A DNA stretch of 20,846 bases from assembly GCA_003427395.1 (NCBI GenBank), contig BFEA01000066.1:1917041-1937886 (forward strand). Reading direction: 5' to 3'. This DNA is from Chara braunii (Eukaryota; Streptophyta; Charophyceae; Charales; Characeae). Both the position numbers and the translations under genes were made by a program. Below are positions 16,215-20,846 of this stretch, piece after piece. A model generated the notes under the pieces. It was not told where the DNA came from and ran no database searches. It was given only the letters and a program-made list of their open reading frames with translations. Numbering within the stretch: the stretch's first letter is position 1; each line of letters starts with the position of its first letter.

Positions 16215-18154
16215 CCGGCGACATTAAGAAGCACAAAACCGTGGCGGAGAAAGTGAAACCCGCCGCGGTCAGTCGGGATAGAACGGGGGAAGCTATGATA
16301 TCGGAGGAAGAGAGCGCCGCCATCATCCGGAAAACGAAGGAGACCAAAGGACAAAGGATTACAGCCGATAGGTAGGCCAAGATGGATATAGGAGATAGAA
16401 ACCTCACGAAGGAAGAGAAGGGATGTATAGCTATGACCCTAAGGGGCTGCAATAAGGCCATTGCCTTCGATGACTCAGAGAGGGGGAGAATTGACCCCAG
16501 GTATGCTAAGCCGGCCCGGATCCACACGATTCCGCACGTGCCTTGGAAGGATAGACCCCTGTGGAAATATGCTCAAAAGGAGAAGGAGGAGATAGTGGCC
16601 TTTATCAAGGAGAAAATCAGAATGTTCGTCACGGAGCCTTGCGAGAGCGCCTACTCTAATAAGTGGTTCTTTCTGAGAAAGGGAGGTAGCAACAAATTGC
16701 GATGGATTCAGAACCTCCAAAGGACCAACGCGGTCACTATAAGGGATGTAGGATCCATACCCGAGGCCGACTTGCTAGCGGAAGGATCGGCATGTCGCTC
16801 AATATACTCGATCTGCGATCTCTTCTCGGGTTATGACGAGATCCCTTTAGACTACCGAGACAGGCACATGACCGCCGTGCATACGCCTCTAGGGTTGGTC
16901 CAAATGATGGTGGTACCAATGGGGTGGACGCACGGCGTGAAGGTGTTCCAAAAGACAATGATTGCGGTCCTCAAGGAGTTCATACCCGAAAAGGCGAAAG
17001 TCTTCCTTAATGACTTCCCGATAAAAGGACCGGTCGAACTGGATGAGACGGAGGTCTTTCCCGGGGTAAGAAAATTTGTAGTGGACCATATGAGCGATGT
17101 CAGGGATGTCCTTGTGAAATTGGACGATGCCAACCTTACGGTAAGCGGAACGAAAAGTCGCTGGGGCGTGTCGTCCATCAAGATATTGGGGTTCATTTGC
17201 GACACGGGTGGGCGGAAGCCAGATCCTGAGAAATTAGAGAAATTGATGACCTGGCCATCGCCACTCAAGTCGGTAACGGAGGTTCGGCAATTTCTAGGGG
17301 TGGTGGGCTACTGGAGGATCTTCACAAAATCCTACGGTGAGAAAGCTGAACCCCTTAGACGACTGCTTAGGAAATCGGAAGGATGGATTTGGGGAGAGGA
17401 ACAGGCCTCGGCCATGGAGGCCCTGAAAGAGGAGTTCCGCAAAGGGGGACAGGCCCTAGGAGTTCCATTCTTCGAGGACAAGGAGAGTCGCCCGTTTATA
17501 GTTTCCACGGACGCAGAGCCTAACTCGGTGGGGGGCCTCCTGTCTCAAAAAGACGGAGAGGGGAAGGAGAGACCGTTGCGATTCGAGAGCAGGACCTTGA
17601 ACCCCGCCGAGCGGAATTATAGCCAATTCAAAAAGGAAGTGTTGGGAGTGCTGCATTGCGTGAAGGCTTTTCACCATTACCTATACGGACGACGATTTCT
17701 CCTAAGGGTAGACCCGACAGCAGTGGCCGTGGTCCTTCAAAAGGATTTCTCGCTGACCGATCCGACCATCGCCCGATGGATGATACATATTAGCTTTACG
17801 ATTATAGGGTCAAGAGGATATCAGGTTCCAAAAATCAGGTTGCAGACGGTTTGTCCCGGCTTCCCATTCGTGAAGAGGACCATTCCGAGGCTTGAGGAGG
17901 AAGTGGTGACAATGACCGAAGAAAAGGTGATGAAAGTCGCCGCTAATAGGGCGCAACTGGCAGGAAGCAGCCGGGATGAGGAGGAGACCCCGATGACCTT
18001 TCTCGCAAATCTCTATGACGGGAAGTATCGGGACATACGATTGTATTTAGCCGGTAGGGAGGCAGGGACCGGGAGAGTCCAGCAAGAAGCGCTGGGATAT
18101 TGCCTTCAAGGGGGCCATCTCTTTAAGAGGCCCACGAAGTTTGCAATTCCATGA
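16178..18154 (+). pseudogene. pol: Reverse transcriptase and RNase H, with stop, frameshift pair and mutated active site
   Basis: The frame opens at 16160 (ATG 16178) with the pre-RT linker (KKHKTVAEKVKPA), is cut by TAG 16373-16375, and resumes at ATG 16382. Numbering from 16382: AYSNKWFFLRKGGSNKLRWI, CDLFSGYDE with catalytic Asp146, TPLGLVQMMVVPMGWTHG, then VFLNDF at 207-212, where the YxDD box reads F-L-N-D (Asn210 replaces the first Asp; AAT for GAT). RNase H residues Asp377 (STDAEP), Glu419 (FKKEVL) and Asp444 (RVDP) are present. From about 17805 to 17890 the frame is displaced: the conserved ADGLSR lies in another frame (17842-17859), and the original frame returns afterwards. The frame ends in TGA 18152-18154, overlapping the integrase ATG. 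Confidence 0.9.
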
Positions 18155-19584
18155 GGGTATTGTGCGATCCGGAGGAAAGAAGGGCGGTCATAGAGGAGCT
18201 ACACGACGGGGTCGTGGGAGGCCATAGAGGGGTAAAGGGTACTTTCGATAAGGTCCGTAGGCTCTATTGGTGGGACGAGCAGTACACGGAAGTCGAGAAG
18301 TACTGCTCGACGTGTGAGGCTTGCCAAAAGAGGGCAACGGTTCGATACAAAGAGTCTTTGGTTCCATCACTCCCCACTGTTCCGTGTGAGAAGGTCCATG
18401 TGGACTTAGTGACTATGCCCAAAGGGGTCGGCGGACTTCGGTATATAATCAACGCCCGTGATGACCTCACCGGATTCGTAGAAGCGAGGACCATTAAGAA
18501 GAAGACGGCGGATGAGGTGAGTGATTTCCTCCAAGAGTACATCGCTCGGTACGAGTGTGTCAAAAAAATAGTCATGGATAGGGGGTCGGAGTTCTTGAGT
18601 CAAAAGGTCAAGACGTTGTTGGAAAAGGCAGGGGTCAGGGCTGCCTATACGACTGCCTATCACCCCCAGAGCAATGCGTCGGTAGAGAGGGGGCATCAAA
18701 CGTTAGTGGATGCCCTAGTCAAATGGTGCAAAGGTCGTGCGGAACAGTGGCCTAAGTATCTGCGGTATGCAGTCTGGGCCGATAACATCACGGTCAAATC
18801 CAGTACGGGGTACCCTCCGTACACCCTCTGGTTCGGTAGACATTGCCCCTTACCCATCAAATTCCACGTCGACACTTGGACGAGCGTCTCATGGAAGACT
18901 CACATGACCAGAGAGGAGCTACTGGGGGCCCGTATACAACAAATAACAGAAAACCTAGATGCCGAGCTTACCAAGGCGGGTGAGAGTGTTGAGAAAGAAA
19001 GGATGAAAGAGAAAAATAGGTGGGACAAAAATATGCGAGTCCGGAAAACGCCGATAGGGGTTGACGACCTGGTCCTAATGTACGATTCCTCGCTGGAAAA
19101 GACATGGATTCAGAAATTAGCAAACCGATGGATTGGGCCATATAGAGTCCTGAAGGGATTGGACGGGGGTGCGTATGTGCTCTCCGAACTAGATGGGACT
19201 AGGCTTCAGGACCCTATCGCGGGGTCTCGCCTCAAACTCTTCCGATCGAGAGGGGCTCTTGGGGAGGAACCAAAGCGGAAAGGGAAGGAAGCGCTCGACA
19301 CAGAATTGACTATCACCCACGAAGAAGGGGAGACCTCCAGGCAAGGGGCCCCGTCTCGCCCGCCGAAGGGGTACAGGGCTCGAAAGCCCTTCCTACCAAA
19401 GACCCCTAGGAAAAAGAAACGACCTAGAGAGGATGACGGTGACACAGACCGGTTAAGAAAACGCAGGTTAAGAGAAAGGAGGGACGCCTCAAGGAAAGCC
19501 TTGAGAATCAAACGGGAGAGAGAAGAGAGAAAACGAAAAAGGGAGAGACGCGAAAGGAAGGGGAGGAGACGAAGACGGGGGTAG
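18151..19584 (+). CDS. pol: Integrase (DD35E) with GPY domain and basic tail
   Basis: 477 residues from ATG 18151, open to TAG 19582-19584. The N-terminal zinc-binding HHCC is H18, H25, C55, C58. The catalytic triad is Asp85 (HVDLVT), Asp143 (MDRGSEF) and Glu179 (ASVERGHQ) with exactly 35 residues between the last two. A GPY/F region follows (NRWIGPYRVL, GPY at 329-331; GSRLKLFRSRG). I see no chromodomain; instead residues ~385-477 form a long Lys/Arg-rich tail that could hold nuclear localisation or chromatin-binding signals. It integrates the cDNA. In relatives this domain is the end of one Pol polyprotein; here it sits in the -1 frame of RT with an ATGA overlap, either a decay frameshift or a stop-restart signal. 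Confidence 0.93.
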   Translation: MRVLCDPEERRAVIEELHDGVVGGHRGVKGTFDKVRRLYWWDEQYTEVEKYCSTCEACQKRATVRYKESLVPSLPTVPCEKVHVDLVTMPKGVGGLRYIINARDDLTGFVEARTIKKKTADEVSDFLQEYIARYECVKKIVMDRGSEFLSQKVKTLLEKAGVRAAYTTAYHPQSNASVERGHQTLVDALVKWCKGRAEQWPKYLRYAVWADNITVKSSTGYPPYTLWFGRHCPLPIKFHVDTWTSVSWKTHMTREELLGARIQQITENLDAELTKAGESVEKERMKEKNRWDKNMRVRKTPIGVDDLVLMYDSSLEKTWIQKLANRWIGPYRVLKGLDGGAYVLSELDGTRLQDPIAGSRLKLFRSRGALGEEPKRKGKEALDTELTITHEEGETSRQGAPSRPPKGYRARKPFLPKTPRKKKRPREDDGDTDRLRKRRLRERRDASRKALRIKREREERKRKRERRERKGRRRRRG

Positions 19585-19918
19585 AGTCACGTGGGGAATA
19601 TTGTACCATAGTTAGCAGGGCGTGTTCCGAGAAGGATGATATGTCGAAAAGGAAAATTGTACCATAAGCAAGATTGTGCTGTAAGGGAGCTGTGGATCAA
19701 ATGGGACAAATGTACTATGAGTCAGGTACCGTAATTTAAGGGAGGAGGTAAAGGAAGGATGGTGCTGTGACAAGACAATAGGGGGTGATCTAACCAAGGG
19801 AATGGGGTGAAAGGGGGAACACACTTCGAAGGTAAACATTGGGTATGGGGCAAAGGTTAAAAGAAAAAGTTATGAGAAGGGCTCGCCGGGGACGGCGAGA
19901 ATTGGGGTGCGGGCTGGC
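19585..19918 (+). other. 3' untranslated region and polypurine-tract area
   Basis: No gene is seen. TTGTACCATA occurs at 19601-19610 and 19657-19666, with a degenerate third copy (TGTACTATGA) at 19711-19720. The polypurine tract that primes plus-strand DNA should lie directly before 19919; the best candidate is the G-rich TTGGGGTGCGGG at about 19902-19913, which is interrupted by pyrimidines and so weak. Confidence 0.5.
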
Positions 19919-20570
19919 TGTCGGGCGGCTGCCTACCAGCCGAAGGCCCCTTTATTTGGAAAAAAAAAAAACAATTATCCTTTTTTGGTGTTTTTTTGCG
20001 TGGTTTTGACGTATGCGTGCATGTGAGTATGGTGTTCAGGGATGTCCTCGGGCATCCGGGTCTTCGTACTAACCCTTTCATGGACTGGAGTGGGGGTTAG
20101 AACCATGGTCGCGAGTGGGCGCGGACGGATTCCAAAAGATCGAGGGTTTTCTGCCTAAGGCAAGGGATCAAGGGTCGGTGGTAGGCTTTGGGACGGACCC
20201 TGGAAAAACTCGAGGAATCGGGACTTGTGAGGACTAGGGTTGACCACAAGGAACAGTCGGACTACTCCAGTCTCCCACGACCTGCTTGATACTGGGACAA
20301 GGACAATCAGGGGCTTGCGGGGACTCGCAAGGGCCACGCTACGAGGGGAGGGTTCCGTAAGACCAGATCAATGAGGCAACTGGGGCCGCAGCTTGGTAAG
20401 TCCGGAGGCAGGGGCGGATCCCGTATCGACGACTTTGGAGGCCTGCCTGATAAAGTCGACTTCCCGGCGTTCGCCGGTGCGACGGTGGTCAGTTAGCCGG
20501 CTGGGAAATGAGATCAGCCAGCGGATGATGGAGATCAATGGGGGATGATAGGAGCATCCGCGGTTGGCTG
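19919..20570 (+). repeat. 3' LTR, first ~650 bp only
   Basis: Starts TGTCGGGCGGCTGCC and aligns almost without gaps with 1962 to about 2613, at roughly 92-93% identity by eye. Homology ends abruptly after GAGCATCCGCGGTTGG, so about 3.5 kb of the LTR is absent here. Either the LTR is truncated or another insertion interrupts it and it resumes beyond the window. Confidence 0.92.
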
Positions 20571-20580
20571 CTATGTTACC

Positions 20581-20657
20581 GCGCGTTCATTGAACGCGCA
20601 TTTTGCGTTCAAGATTTGAACGTGGTGAACGAGCGTGAACGCATTTGACGCGTTCGC
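20581..20657. repeat. Cluster of GCGTTCA/TGAACGC inverted repeats
   Basis: GCGCGTTCA-T-TGAACGCGC (20581-20599) is a perfect 9-bp palindrome around one base. CGTTCAA-GAT-TTGAACG (20606-20622) is a second perfect palindrome with 7-bp arms. Further TGAAC half sites follow at about 20626 and 20635, and an ACGCGTTCG near 20648. At least six half sites occur within about 75 bases. Confidence 0.9.
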
Positions 20658-20689
20658 GCAGAGGGGTGGGCGGGGGGGGGGGCGCCTTT

Positions 20690-20759
20690 GGGCAGTGTGG
20701 GAAGCAGTGGCGGTGCTTGGGGGGGCTGTGGGCAGTGTGGGAAGCAGCGGCGCTGCTTG
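20690..20759. repeat. Two copies of a 30-bp motif at 40-bp period
   Basis: GGGCAGTGTGGGAAGCAG followed by (T/C)GGCG(G/C)TGCTTG is found at 20690-20719 and 20730-20759. In the second copy AAGCAGCG-G-CGCTGCTT is a perfect 8-bp palindrome about one base; in the first copy it is imperfect. Confidence 0.88.
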
Positions 20760-20846
20760 AAGGGGGTTGTGGGCCCCTGCCCTAGACGAAACGGGGAGCA
20801 AAAAAAAAAAACTAGTGTGTGAATTTATGTGTGAATGCTCCTTTTT

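Larger units (their letters stand above)
1962..20570 (+). mobile_element. Giant decayed Ty3/gypsy LTR retrotransposon
   Basis: The element has a 4200-bp 5' LTR (1962-6161), a PBS at 6165, an internal region to 19918 and the first ~650 bp of a 3' LTR from 19919. Order inside is pre-gag gene array, Gag with CCHC zinc knuckle, aspartic protease, RT, RNase H, integrase. RT before integrase places it in Ty3/gypsy (Metaviridae type). If the 3' LTR were full length the element would be about 22 kb. The coding strand is rich in purines throughout. At least three stops and several frameshifts interrupt gag-pol, and the two LTRs differ at roughly 7-8% of aligned positions by eye, so the insertion is old and this copy is dead or dependent on others. 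Confidence 0.93.
20571..20846. other. Sequence following the 3' LTR break, no gene recognised
   Basis: This stretch does not match the corresponding part of the 5' LTR. It opens with a cluster of TGAAC palindromes, continues with G-rich sequence, a two-copy 40-bp repeat and an A12 run. It may be the end of a nested element or flanking host DNA. Confidence 0.6.

Noticed and set aside
7809-18154. UGA and UAG read as tryptophan (an altered genetic code)
   Set aside because: Both codons would have to be reassigned, frameshifts also occur, and aligned paralogues use TGG at the same sites. Mutational decay explains it.
1962-20570. RIP-type mutation as the cause of decay
   Set aside because: The element is still GC-rich with many CpG and CpA sites, and several changes are GpG to GpA, outside the usual RIP context. 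It cannot be excluded without other copies.

Overview
The window looks like fungal nuclear DNA, probably from a basidiomycete (moderate to low confidence). Reasons: a small secreted-protein gene whose intron has fungal-style GT-AG borders, and a Ty3/gypsy pol protein whose RT, RNase H and integrase motifs most resemble retroelements I know from Agaricomycetes and related fungi. Almost all of it (1962 to about 20570) is one very large, decayed LTR retrotransposon on the + strand. The bases before 1962 are host flank.

Layout. 1-81 is an (AG)n tract. 94-508 on the minus strand is a two-exon host gene start coding for a signal peptide and a short secreted domain. 509-1961 is flank with nothing recognised. 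1962-6161 is the 5' LTR, exactly 4200 bp, starting TGTCGGG and ending CCCGACA; it holds a TATA box, a purine-rich tract and a minisatellite of 84/105-bp units. A primer-binding site (PBS) starts at 6165, inside the loop of a predicted 13-bp hairpin. 6212-6650 is leader. 6651-7208 is a low-complexity ORF. 7209-7808 holds a likely small intron. 7809-12886 is an array of eight small, tandem, mutually related genes that I cannot match to any known family. 12905-19584 is gag, protease, RT, RNase H and integrase. 19585-19918 is 3' untranslated sequence. 19919-20570 is the start of the 3' LTR, about 92-93% identical by eye to the 5' copy, after which homology stops abruptly and palindrome-rich DNA follows to the window end.

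How the parts fit. Gag-Pol supplies the usual capsid, maturation, reverse transcription and integration functions, but it is broken by in-frame stops and frameshifts and the RT active site reads FLND instead of (Y/F)xDD. This copy is therefore almost certainly unable to move by itself. The unusual part is about 6 kb of extra coding sequence between the PBS and gag. It is built from two recurring modules: module I (GxFVW ... EAW ... LVxG) and module II (LYTxCVDxGVPPR). The genes are packed like an operon, with start codons overlapping or lying within a few bases of the preceding stop. The layout recalls the plant Ogre elements (long LTRs, an unknown ORF before gag), but with a whole tandem gene family in that position.
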